From Longimicrobiales bacterium (GTDB taxonomy: Bacteria; Gemmatimonadota; Gemmatimonadetes; Longimicrobiales; Gaopeijiaceae), in assembly GCA_028278645.1 (NCBI GenBank), contig JANQDZ010000040.1, forward strand, positions 1-64,000: a stretch of 64,000 nt of DNA, written 5' to 3'. The position numbers were made by a program, and so were the translations under genes. Under the pieces are notes generated by a model. That model made no database searches. It was not told the origin of the DNA and saw only the letters and a program-made list of their open reading frames with translations. How positions within the stretch are numbered: the first letter of the stretch is position 1; every line of letters begins with the position of its first letter. Below are positions 15,683 to 24,118 of this stretch, piece after piece.

Positions 15683-18385
15683 ATGCTCTGGTTCCAGCGT
15701 GTTTGGTACCGAATTAAGGGGATTCGGGGGCCACTCAAAGCTCTTTTCCGGAGAAAGGAGCTGGAAGGCGAACTCGACAAAGAGATCCGATTCCATCTCG
15801 AAGAGGCTGTCTCTGCAAACATCAGATCAGGATACGACCCAAAGGAGGCAAAACGCCGTGCGTATATTGCCTTCGGGGGCGTGGACCGGTACAAGGAGCA
15901 AGTCCGAGAAGCTAGGGGCGGACAGTGGATATTGACGCTCATCCTCGATTTCCGGCTCGCTTTCAGGCACATACGAAAGCATAGAGGCCTCTCCTTTGTC
16001 GCAATCGTCTCCCTGACTTTGGGGATCGGCGCGAATAGCGCCTTGTTCAGCGTCGTGAAGTCCGTGTTGCTGGATCCTCTTCCGTATCCCCAGCCTGAAG
16101 AACTCGTCTATGTCTGGGAGACAAGGAATCAGGGCGATGTAGTCGAGAGCGCCGTCTCACCAGGGAACTTCCACGCATGGCGGGAGAGCACCTCGTCGAT
16201 GGTCGGGATGGCGGCGGTCCAGCGCCGCCCCTACAACCTCACCGGCCTGGAACAACCCATCAGGGTGGATGGCCTAAATGTTTCCCCTGGCCTCTTGGCC
16301 ACCCTTGGCGTGTCCCTCCTCCGAGGACGAACCTTCCTACCCGCTGAGGAGATTCCCGGGTCAACACCAGTTTGCCTCGTAGGTGAAGCTTTCTGGATGA
16401 GACACTTTGGTGAAGAGGCCGATCTTCGGGAGAAATCGGTGACGCTGGATGGAGTGGTCCACGAGGTTGTCGGTATCCTTCCAGTAGGCTTTTCGATCCC
16501 TGGCCGGCAAAACTCACCTGCTGTGCTGACGCCTCTCATTCTAGATCCCAACGACCCAGGCTATCGAAGTAACCACAACCTTACCGTGATTGCCCGGCTG
16601 GGCTCTAGCGCGACCGTCGAGCAGGCAGCCGCTGAGTTGGATCGGGTTGCAGCCGTTCTTCGGGAAACCCTTCCACAATCGAACCAAGGGATAGGAGCAC
16701 GCCTCAAACCCATCCACGAGCAGACCGTCGAGCCGGTCAAGCAGAATCTCTGGTTCCTTTTCGGTGCGGTTGGATTAGTGCTGGTCATGACGTGTGTGAA
16801 CCTTATGAGTCTCTTTCTGGCACGAACTACGCTAGCCGAAAAGGAGATGGTCGTTCGGAAAGCGCTGGGAGCTCAAAGGTACCGCCTCATGCAGCCACTG
16901 CTCATGGAGGCACTCCTCCTATCTTTCATCGGTGGCGGATTCGGCTTGCTCCTATGCGGACTAAGTGTGGAAGCCATGAGAGTGTATGGGCCGGTGTCGA
17001 GCATCCCCCGGCTTTCCACAGCATCAGTAGACCTTTTCGTCTTAGGATTCACTGTGGTTTCCGCACTGGCAGCCGCCTTCCTTTTCGGCCTACTACCCGC
17101 TTACCGATCATCGAAGGCCGACGTTTTGGGTGCTCTCCAGAACCTGGGCCGTCAGCCAGGGCTGTCAGGTCAGCACCGCATCCAGAGAATGTTCGTGATC
17201 GGCCAGATAACCCTTTCGGTGGGACTTCTAGTTGCATCGGGGCTTCTCCTCAGGACCTACCAGAACCTCCTTGGGGCAGACCTAGGGTTCGACCTGGAAG
17301 GGCGGATAGCGATGATGGTAAGCCTCCCGGAACAGAGGTACGGCGAGATCCCAAGGGTGGAGATGTTCTTGGAAGAAACCCTTCAGAGGATGGAGGCTAT
17401 TCCCGGAGTAAGTTCTGTCGGAGCGTCGATTGGTCTGCCTCTCTACTCACTGTTCTGGCGACAGTTCGCAACCGTGGAAGGGCGTCCGGCCTCGACCCTG
17501 CCGGAGGTTCCGGTTGTGGACCTTTCGGTTGTCTCTCCAGGTTTCCTTGAGACGTTGGGTATCCGGATTGTGGGGGGCAGGTCCATCCTCCCCTCCGATG
17601 GAGCGCGGGACCTTCCGGTGGCCCTGGTCAATGAGGAGCTTGCCCGGGCCCATTTTGACGGTTTGGATCCCATTGGACACCGTATTCGCCTGGCCCCCCC
17701 AGATGATCTCATCCAGTCTGACCGAATGGCTGAACGACCTTGGCGCACGATCGTCGGCGTGGTCAAGGACGTAAAGCGCAGAACTCTTGGTTCGGATGCC
17801 CTTCCAGAGGTCTTCATCCCCCAACCTCAGGATCGAGCGAACGCCCGCGAGTTCTTCTTGGTCGCGAGAGCGAATGGTGAAGTCAGAGACCTTATCGATC
17901 CTCTCAGGGATGCCGTTTGGCAGACCGACCCCGATCAGCCCGTTGCTTGGGTAGGGCCAATGGCTGAGCTCTATTCGGAATCACTGTCTCAACCAAGATT
18001 CAACCTAGTGTTGGTCGGTGGGTTTGGACTCGCGGGGCTTATCTTAGCCCTGGTGGGCGTTTATGGCCTAATGGCCAACGCCGTTTCCCTCCGCACTCGG
18101 GAGATCGGGGTGAGGTTGGCGCTGGGGGCCGAGCCCGGGAGGATCTTAGGAGAAATGGTGGGTTGGGGGGCCAGAATCACCGGGATTGGGCTGACGTTGG
18201 GTGTGGGTGTATCGCTTCTCATCAGTAATCTCATGGAGACTTTGGTTTTCGGAGTCAGCGCGACTGATCCCTTGACCTATCTCCTGACAGCGGTCGTCCT
18301 CGGGGGAACAGCAACCACGGCATCCTTGGTGCCTGCTCTGAGGGGTGCGAGGACCACCCCCCAACAAGTGCTGGGGAGAGAATGA
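15683..18385 (+). CDS. ADOP permease, module 4 (N-terminal EIRFHLE domain)
   Basis: About 900 residues from ATG 15683 (AGGTGGAG just upstream). The N-terminal domain reads ELDKEIRFHLEEAVSANIRS then AKRRAYIAFGGVDRYKEQVR (about 30-75), the domain type of modules 7 and 8. TM1 is near 100-130 (LTLGIGANSALFSVVKSVLL). The first coupling segment is NLMSLFLARTTLAEKEMVVR then KALGAQRYR near 372; the second is LRTREIGVRLALGAEPGRIL near 802. It ends ARTTPQQVLGRE. It shares a transcript with the PadR gene just upstream. Confidence 0.92.
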   Translation: MLWFQRVWYRIKGIRGPLKALFRRKELEGELDKEIRFHLEEAVSANIRSGYDPKEAKRRAYIAFGGVDRYKEQVREARGGQWILTLILDFRLAFRHIRKHRGLSFVAIVSLTLGIGANSALFSVVKSVLLDPLPYPQPEELVYVWETRNQGDVVESAVSPGNFHAWRESTSSMVGMAAVQRRPYNLTGLEQPIRVDGLNVSPGLLATLGVSLLRGRTFLPAEEIPGSTPVCLVGEAFWMRHFGEEADLREKSVTLDGVVHEVVGILPVGFSIPGRQNSPAVLTPLILDPNDPGYRSNHNLTVIARLGSSATVEQAAAELDRVAAVLRETLPQSNQGIGARLKPIHEQTVEPVKQNLWFLFGAVGLVLVMTCVNLMSLFLARTTLAEKEMVVRKALGAQRYRLMQPLLMEALLLSFIGGGFGLLLCGLSVEAMRVYGPVSSIPRLSTASVDLFVLGFTVVSALAAAFLFGLLPAYRSSKADVLGALQNLGRQPGLSGQHRIQRMFVIGQITLSVGLLVASGLLLRTYQNLLGADLGFDLEGRIAMMVSLPEQRYGEIPRVEMFLEETLQRMEAIPGVSSVGASIGLPLYSLFWRQFATVEGRPASTLPEVPVVDLSVVSPGFLETLGIRIVGGRSILPSDGARDLPVALVNEELARAHFDGLDPIGHRIRLAPPDDLIQSDRMAERPWRTIVGVVKDVKRRTLGSDALPEVFIPQPQDRANAREFFLVARANGEVRDLIDPLRDAVWQTDPDQPVAWVGPMAELYSESLSQPRFNLVLVGGFGLAGLILALVGVYGLMANAVSLRTREIGVRLALGAEPGRILGEMVGWGARITGIGLTLGVGVSLLISNLMETLVFGVSATDPLTYLLTAVVLGGTATTASLVPALRGARTTPQQVLGRE

Positions 18386-18598
18386 ACCGGGCCACACCAG
18401 CGAGGGAGCCCAAGGAGTACTCTTCGGGGATTCGCCTTCCTCCGTCTCGAAAGCTCAAGCGAGGGCCGAAACACCCCTGGATCATCGGAGGCTGATTTCG
18501 GGGGGTCCTACCGTTTCGGTTGATCCTTCCTGACTCTGAAATTACACCTCTTCATACTCCCTGGGGGCAGGAGGGACCGAGGAAGGCCTGCCAACGCC

Positions 18599-21241
18599 CT
18601 ACTCTTCCCGGAGCGTGTGAACCGGATCGATCCGCGACGCTCTAACGGCAGGGACAACGCAAGCGGCGACCGACAGAAGTCCGAGAGAGACGACAGCTCC
18701 GAGGTAAACGGTGGGATCGGACAGGCTCACGCCGTATACCTGAGACGCCAACAACTGGACAGCTCCGATGCTGACAATCGTCCCGAGCGCTATTCCGATT
18801 CCGACTCTCCCCAGACCGCTCATGATCACCTGGCGGAGGATGAGTGGGGTGGGAGCACCCAGAGCGCGGAAAATGCCAATCTCGCGCATTCTGCGGGAGA
18901 CCGAATAGCTGACAACGCCGAACAGACCGACTGCCGCCATCGCAACCGCCGCACCCGCGAATACAGTGAGAAGGACCATCCTGAACCGGCGGGAGGCTAG
19001 AGACATGGAGACAATCTCGTCAAAACGGACAACGTCGAACAGCGGCACGAGTGGGTCAATGGAGCGGATCACGCGGCGAACGTCGGGGATTATCAGCTCT
19101 GGATTTCCTTCTGTGCGAACCACGAACGTTGCCTGCCGCATGGGTGCCTGCCGTTGCGGAATAAAGACCTCGGCCACCGGAGGTCGGTCAAGACCCTCCT
19201 TCGCCGCATCAGCTGCCACGCCGATGATGGTCGCCCATGCGGTCTCGGGATCGTCCGGATCTCCCCAGAAAGTCAACCTCCTTCCAATCACTTCCTGCTC
19301 TGGGCTGAACTGCCGTACGAACCGGTCATTCACAACGACCACTAGGCCTGATTCCCTGGTATCGGATTCGTAAAAGTCCCGACCGCGTAGGATCGGAATT
19401 CGAAGGGTTCTGAAATAGTCCGTCCCAGTGATTTGATACCCTGCGGCTTTGACCTCCTCGGTATCGATCTGGTTTTCGAGGGAAAATCCAAAAGTACCAC
19501 GTAATGCCCAGTCAATGGGGAGCGTGAGGATCGTCGACGCCAAAGCGACCCCCCTTAACCCTCGTATCCGGTCCAGCGCCTCGGCGTAGAACGCACCGGC
19601 ATCATCGTCGGAATAGGTGGACTCTGGGAGCGAGAGGCTCGCCACCAGCACACCTTCAGACACGAAACCAGGATCCGTAGATTCAAGATTCTGAATCGTG
19701 CGGATCATGAGGCCGGCACTTACGAGGAGCAGGAGGGACAACCCAACCTCTGAGACGACGGCCGCATCTCTTAGCCGACCGTGGAGGTGGTCCCCCTGCC
19801 TGACACTCCGTAGAGAGTTCTCGAGCCGAGAACCCTTCCTTCTCGCCAGACCGAGGGAAGGGAGGAGTCCGACCACAGCACCTGAGACCAGTGCCAGCAC
19901 CACCGAGAAGGCGAACACCCTCAAGTTCACGTCTACTCGGTCAAAGAGCACAAGTCCAGGCGGAGCCAACGCCAGAAGCCCCCGTGTACTCCACGCGGCG
20001 AGCGCGATGCCAGGGCCGATCCCTAGCGCCGCAAGCAGTAGGCTCTCAGTGAGCAGCTGTCGTCGAATCCTCCCAGTTCGGGCGCCGATGGCGAGGCGGA
20101 GGGCTAACTCATGTCCGCGTTTGGACGTTCGAACCGAAGCTAGATTCGCGACGTTCGCGCAAGCGATCGCCATTACCAATGCCGAAGCGGCCAGGAGAAG
20201 GTACAGCGTCCCACGCGTTTCTCCGACGAAGTCTCCGTGCAGCGGTACGATTCGGATCCCCTCCCCTTCTTGAGTCTCAGGGTACTCCGAAGCCAATGCC
20301 AGCGCGACCGATCCCATTGCGGATTGGGCTGCTTCGATGCTGATACCATCCGAAAGACGGCCAACCACAGACATGAACTGGGCTGATCGATCTGAGCTCA
20401 GATCTTGGTGTTCGACCGGCGATACCGGGACGCGAAAGGGGGAAACCACGAAGACCTTGGGATCACCAGGGAAAGAGAACTCCGCAGCGAGTACCGCTGC
20501 CACAGAGTATTCGCTTCCGTCCAGCCGAACGGGGATCCCGACAATGTCAGGGGATTTTCCGAAACGTCCCACCCAATAGTCATAGGAAATCACCACGGTG
20601 TTGGGGCTGGTCGACGTCCCAACTGGAAGCCCCCCGATCACGGTTTTCGGCTCGAGGATAGCGAAGAAGTTGGCCGTGACGGAAAGACCATCAACTCGCT
20701 CTGGGAAATCTCCGTCAAGAGAATTGAAGCTGAAGGAACGAAAACCGGCGAGGTCCTCAAAAACCTCGTTGTGGTCCTTCCAATCCAGGTAGGTCGCACC
20801 AGCCGTCGGGTTGTCGAATTCGGACCGGAGCGAGTTTGTTGAATAGAGGCGGGCCAAACGGTCCGGATCCCGGAATGGCAACGGTCGAAGAAGCGTAGCG
20901 TCGGCGACACTGAAGATCGAAGTAGTCGCACCGATACCTACAGCGAGGGTGATGACGACTGACGCCGTGAAGCCAGGGTTCTTCGAGAAGCTACGCAAGG
21001 CAATGCGTATATCCTGCAGAAGATCCGCAACAACTGCTCGACCACCTTCAAGAGTGAAAGCAAACATGATCTGCGCGACCCCCATCCAATATTCCCGTCT
21101 CGCCGCCACCAAACCACGCGCGATCGTGGTCGTGCCGAAATCTTCAGCCAGATCACCGAGGATCAATGCTCGACGCTGATCCCCTTTGAGAAAGAGGCCC
21201 AAGAGGAGCCTGGCAAGTCTCGGCGTCCGCGGCACCTTCAA
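18599..21241 (-). CDS. ADOP permease, module 5 (N-terminal GDL-EDF domain)
   Basis: About 880 residues. The N-terminal domain is LILGDLAEDFGTTTIARGLV then AARREYWMGVAQ (about 25-60). TM1 is near 90-115 (ITLAVGIGATTSIFSVADAT). The first coupling segment is NVANLASVRTSKRGHELALR then LAIGARTGR near 365; the second is SRRMREIGIFRALGAPTPLI near 779, with FRALGA in place of xxALGA. The start is not clear: TTG 21241 overlaps the PadR stop (TTGA) and has AGAGGG about 6 nt upstream; GTG 21235 is an alternative. It ends SRIDPVHTLREE. Confidence 0.9.
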   Translation of the reverse strand: MKVPRTPRLARLLLGLFLKGDQRRALILGDLAEDFGTTTIARGLVAARREYWMGVAQIMFAFTLEGGRAVVADLLQDIRIALRSFSKNPGFTASVVITLAVGIGATTSIFSVADATLLRPLPFRDPDRLARLYSTNSLRSEFDNPTAGATYLDWKDHNEVFEDLAGFRSFSFNSLDGDFPERVDGLSVTANFFAILEPKTVIGGLPVGTSTSPNTVVISYDYWVGRFGKSPDIVGIPVRLDGSEYSVAAVLAAEFSFPGDPKVFVVSPFRVPVSPVEHQDLSSDRSAQFMSVVGRLSDGISIEAAQSAMGSVALALASEYPETQEGEGIRIVPLHGDFVGETRGTLYLLLAASALVMAIACANVANLASVRTSKRGHELALRLAIGARTGRIRRQLLTESLLLAALGIGPGIALAAWSTRGLLALAPPGLVLFDRVDVNLRVFAFSVVLALVSGAVVGLLPSLGLARRKGSRLENSLRSVRQGDHLHGRLRDAAVVSEVGLSLLLLVSAGLMIRTIQNLESTDPGFVSEGVLVASLSLPESTYSDDDAGAFYAEALDRIRGLRGVALASTILTLPIDWALRGTFGFSLENQIDTEEVKAAGYQITGTDYFRTLRIPILRGRDFYESDTRESGLVVVVNDRFVRQFSPEQEVIGRRLTFWGDPDDPETAWATIIGVAADAAKEGLDRPPVAEVFIPQRQAPMRQATFVVRTEGNPELIIPDVRRVIRSIDPLVPLFDVVRFDEIVSMSLASRRFRMVLLTVFAGAAVAMAAVGLFGVVSYSVSRRMREIGIFRALGAPTPLILRQVIMSGLGRVGIGIALGTIVSIGAVQLLASQVYGVSLSDPTVYLGAVVSLGLLSVAACVVPAVRASRIDPVHTLREE

Positions 21242-21573
21242 GTCCGGCCCTCTAACACCTCGCCCAAGTCCTCCCAAGCGGAAAGGAAAACCTCGCGAAC
21301 GCTTCGGATGGCATCCACGCCCTCGGACGTAATCTTCAGACGCCGAAGTGGACGGCCTTCGCGGGCAGAGTCGCCACGTTCAAGACGAGATGCGACCAGT
21401 CCCTTCCGTTCAAGTCGGTCGATGGTCACATAGAGGGATCCTCGGTTCACTGGTCGACCAGTCAGATCCTCGATTGTCGCTCGGACGTTGGGCGCGTACG
21501 CCTTGGCTCCGGCGTGTAGGATCGCCAACAACACGAGATGTTCAAAAGTGCCGATGTATCTTTGCGTGGACAT
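21238..21573 (-). CDS. PadR-family transcriptional regulator, module 5 (class C)
   Basis: A 111-residue PadR from ATG 21573. Core: IGTFEHLVLLAILHAGAKAY, IEDLTGRPVNRGSLYVTIDR, then LERKGLVASRLERGD and the wing RPLRRLKITSEGVDAI. ATG 21573 lies exactly 7 nt after a -10 box, at the expected transcription start, so the message may be leaderless; an upstream in-frame start (21591) would lie within the promoter. The gene overlaps the permease start at its 3' end. Confidence 0.9.
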   Translation of the reverse strand: MSTQRYIGTFEHLVLLAILHAGAKAYAPNVRATIEDLTGRPVNRGSLYVTIDRLERKGLVASRLERGDSAREGRPLRRLKITSEGVDAIRSVREVFLSAWEDLGEVLEGRT

Positions 21574-21608
21574 GTTTACATTGTAAGCCAAGGCCGCCCT
21601 TTTGACAA
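21574..21608 (-). promoter_or_regulatory. Promoter and operator of module 5 PadR
   Basis: On the minus strand TTGTCA (21603-21608) and TACAAT (21580-21585) are 17 nt apart, and the ATG begins 7 nt after the -10 box. The dyad TTACA-A-TGTAA (21576-21586) covers the whole -10 box. The layout is nearly identical to that of module 12 (61992-62026). Confidence 0.65.
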
Positions 21609-21887
21609 GACCGATTAGTTGGTATCGGCCGGTCCAGACCGGGCGAGGGATTCGAAAATGGCGGAACCGGAATGGGCAACTTCAGGCCCGGTCGTCAAAG
21701 ACCACCGTGAGGTCGAAGTCTCTTCTCTATCCCCCCGATTTCCGGAAGGTAGATCGCCAGAGGCAAGAGGGTTTGGAGGTATCCGCTATCGGAATTGGGG
21801 CAGGACCCCGGCTGGCCCAGGCGCGCGCGGTCGCCACAGGCTACCTCGGTCTCCTCGGGAAGGAAAGGCTTGTGTCAAGGGGCGATC

Positions 21888-23141
21888 TCATCGCCCTCGA
21901 CGGAGGTGGAAAGATTGAACGTATTCCACATCCAGCTCATCGCGCACGAGTCCGAGTAGGTAGTCGGCTCCGATGTCCAGCACCTCAACTCCGGAAGGCA
22001 TCTGAACCATACCGAGGAGGTCTCCGGATTCCGAGAAGACACTCCACGATGCATTGGGTCCGCCGGGTCGGCGGGACTCCTTGATCCAAAGGTTCAGATC
22101 ACTGTCGATCTGAATTTTCGGTTCAAAAGCGGGATAGGTCGGCGGAGCTGGAGGTAAGTTGGCGAATAGCGTCCGCATCTGACGCCGAGCCGAGGTTTCC
22201 ACGGCCGAAAGCACCGAATCCTCATATGCCTTGATATCAGGGAGTTCAAGTGGAAACAGCGGAGCCTGTTTTCGAACTACCTGGAGAAGCTCCCCATTTG
22301 CGGAGAAGATGCGGACCTCAAAGCTTTCGTTGTCGGCAACGTAGAATCGGTCTCTTGCAGCAGCAAAGGCCGTTTCCCGTCCGAAGGGTCTCGACCGCCG
22401 TTCCAAGCGCCCTCCGGGACCGGTAGGAACGATAGCCCATTCCTGCCCGGGGAAGTATCCAAGGATCGTGGCGTTCCGCCCGTCGGAGGAAATGTGGAAG
22501 AGGGGTTCTAGATCCCGCACCACTCGGCCCGCCGGGGGTTCCCCTCCCAAGGAGAAGGTGCCCTTTGTGCCGAGGAAGCTACCATCGGAGAAGAACGCCA
22601 CTGGCCGCGGAAACGGAAGCTGAGCATTCGGTTCAAGGCGGACCGAGCGGGCAAAGTTCCCATCGACGTCGAAATAGGAAACGCGTTGGCCCCGAACATC
22701 CAGAGCCAAGATGGAATCGGGCCCGAACCGGGAGAGCCACTCCAACGACTGGAATTCACCGGGCCCCTCCCCACGCCCCCCGACCCTGCGGTGGAACGAA
22801 CCATCCCTGTCATAGATGAGCAGTTCCATTCGCCCGCCATTCGCAATCACGATCCGTCCGTCCGGAAACCCAATGGCTCCAGTGACCTGGTCTAATTCAT
22901 AGCGCTCATCCCCCCCGACGCTGCCGATGGACATCCGCGGCTGCGGATCGACCTGCCACGGGGCTGCCCAGGTGCCCCTGAGGTTCTCCACGATGCTAAC
23001 ACCTGCACTGTCCCTCCTCGATACACCAGCCTCCTGCGGGGAGGGGTGATATTCGCATCCTAAGCCGCTGAAGATCACAACAAGGAAGGAAGGTGTGGAG
23101 AGAATTCGGTTTCTCGGACAGTCGACTGCGCGAAACCTCAT
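21888..23141 (-). CDS. 6-bladed beta-propeller lipoprotein
   Basis: A 417-residue protein from ATG 23141 (GAGG 5 nt upstream). The N-terminus is a signal peptide ending in a probable lipobox (FLVVIFSGLGC, Cys near residue 29), so it is likely a lipid-anchored periplasmic or outer-membrane protein. The body is a 6-bladed propeller: GAIGFPDGRIVIANGGRMEL, then RRVGGRGEGPGEFQSLEWLS, DGSFLGTKGTFSLGG, and DSDLNLWIKESRRPGG. The last blades match the broken gene at 10.3-11.2 kb. The gene is divergent from nothing obvious and is transcribed toward nothing; it lies next to the module 5 PadR promoter. Ligand unknown. Confidence 0.82.
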   Translation of the reverse strand: MRFRAVDCPRNRILSTPSFLVVIFSGLGCEYHPSPQEAGVSRRDSAGVSIVENLRGTWAAPWQVDPQPRMSIGSVGGDERYELDQVTGAIGFPDGRIVIANGGRMELLIYDRDGSFHRRVGGRGEGPGEFQSLEWLSRFGPDSILALDVRGQRVSYFDVDGNFARSVRLEPNAQLPFPRPVAFFSDGSFLGTKGTFSLGGEPPAGRVVRDLEPLFHISSDGRNATILGYFPGQEWAIVPTGPGGRLERRSRPFGRETAFAAARDRFYVADNESFEVRIFSANGELLQVVRKQAPLFPLELPDIKAYEDSVLSAVETSARRQMRTLFANLPPAPPTYPAFEPKIQIDSDLNLWIKESRRPGGPNASWSVFSESGDLLGMVQMPSGVEVLDIGADYLLGLVRDELDVEYVQSFHLRRGR

Positions 23142-23519
23142 TTTCGCCTCAAGGGTTGTTGACGCAAAGGGACCCTTTCTTTCTTGTTTGTGGCCTTTGG
23201 AGTCGGAACGGTTGTATTGGAGGTCAGTTCTTGCTTGTGGGGGTGGGCCTGGGCAGCGATCATCCCGACTGTCGCTCAGAGAGATCTCGGCCCTGCTGCG
23301 CATCTGATCAGAAGGGCGGATTCCCTCTCCACAAAAAGGGGGCATCCTCAGTCAGTTGACTCCCCCACATCAGCCACGGTGAAGGACCTTGCCTCCGATG
23401 TGGTCGTGCCCGCCGTGGCGATTGCGCGATTCCAGGTCTTTCATTAGGACCGCACCCTTAAATTTGACCCACCCGGCGTGCTAATGCCAAGGTAACTGCG
23501 GTTGCCCCCAAAGCGAGTC
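23142..23519 (-). other. Intergenic region upstream of the propeller gene
   Basis: About 380 bp. No gene is recognised. The short stretch TTAAATTTGACC at 23459-23470 resembles the TTAAATTG-CC near the left-edge transposase tail (about 405-416) and may mark an element end. Confidence 0.35.
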
Positions 23520-23850
23520 CACCCGATAGGTTAGATTTGGAGCCTTTCTGGGCCGGGGGTGAAGGAGCCATCGACCACGCACACGTGGTAGTGAAAATGG
23601 GGGCTCAAAGACGAGCCGAAGCGATGCAGGAAGCTGACCGTGCCCATGGAGGACGTTGCCGGAGCGGTGGGACAAGCCTCCTTCAACGTAGCCTGGAGGG
23701 CCCGGAGGAGGATGTGGAGGGCTGAGCACGAGGGACAGCAACCTCGTTGGCCAGGGCGAGGTAGGTCCCGAGATTTTCTCCGACGATGCGGTGGAGCGTG
23801 GTGGTCTCGGGGCGCCGCCGGCGATAGGGCTGGGCATGGGTGCCGACCGA
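23520..23850 (-). mobile_element. Decayed IS91-family transposase (N-terminal and central parts)
   Basis: The minus strand shows RRRRPETTTLHRIVGENLGT then YLALANE, the start of IS91 transposases (RxPxxTxLHxxVxExLxTFL). It jumps directly to a frame with ALHILLRALQATLKEACPTA then MGTVSFLHRFGSSLSPHFHY and HVCVVDGSF, the central segment up to the catalytic HxHxH region. Residues between the two blocks, including the zinc-finger region, are deleted, the reading frame shifts, and a stop follows at about 23534. A relic. Confidence 0.75.
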
Positions 23851-24118
23851 TGGTCTGGGTGGTGGTGTGGACCACCGGGTCTTCCGGCGAGTAGGGTGGG
23901 CCTGAACCGGCACCAGCGACCCCCGGCGTCGAGAGGAGTGGAGCTGGGCGTCTCGACGTCAAGGACGGCAGAGGGTTGGGGCGGAGGAATGGGAGAAGGG
24001 GCCCCGGGCCAGGCGAACGAGCCAGCCGCCTCTCTAGCCTCCAATAGTATTGGAAGCGAGTCACCCGGAAACCGTCACGGCCGAGGGCGGCCCCTCGCAC
24101 TGGCGTTCCCGGCTCCAC

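Noticed and set aside
21602-21910. Plus-strand frame with LVSRGDLIALDGG resembling an IS1182-type transposase
   Set aside because: The similar part overlaps the 3' end of the propeller gene on the other strand, and no DDE or HTH block is present, so the likeness is probably chance.
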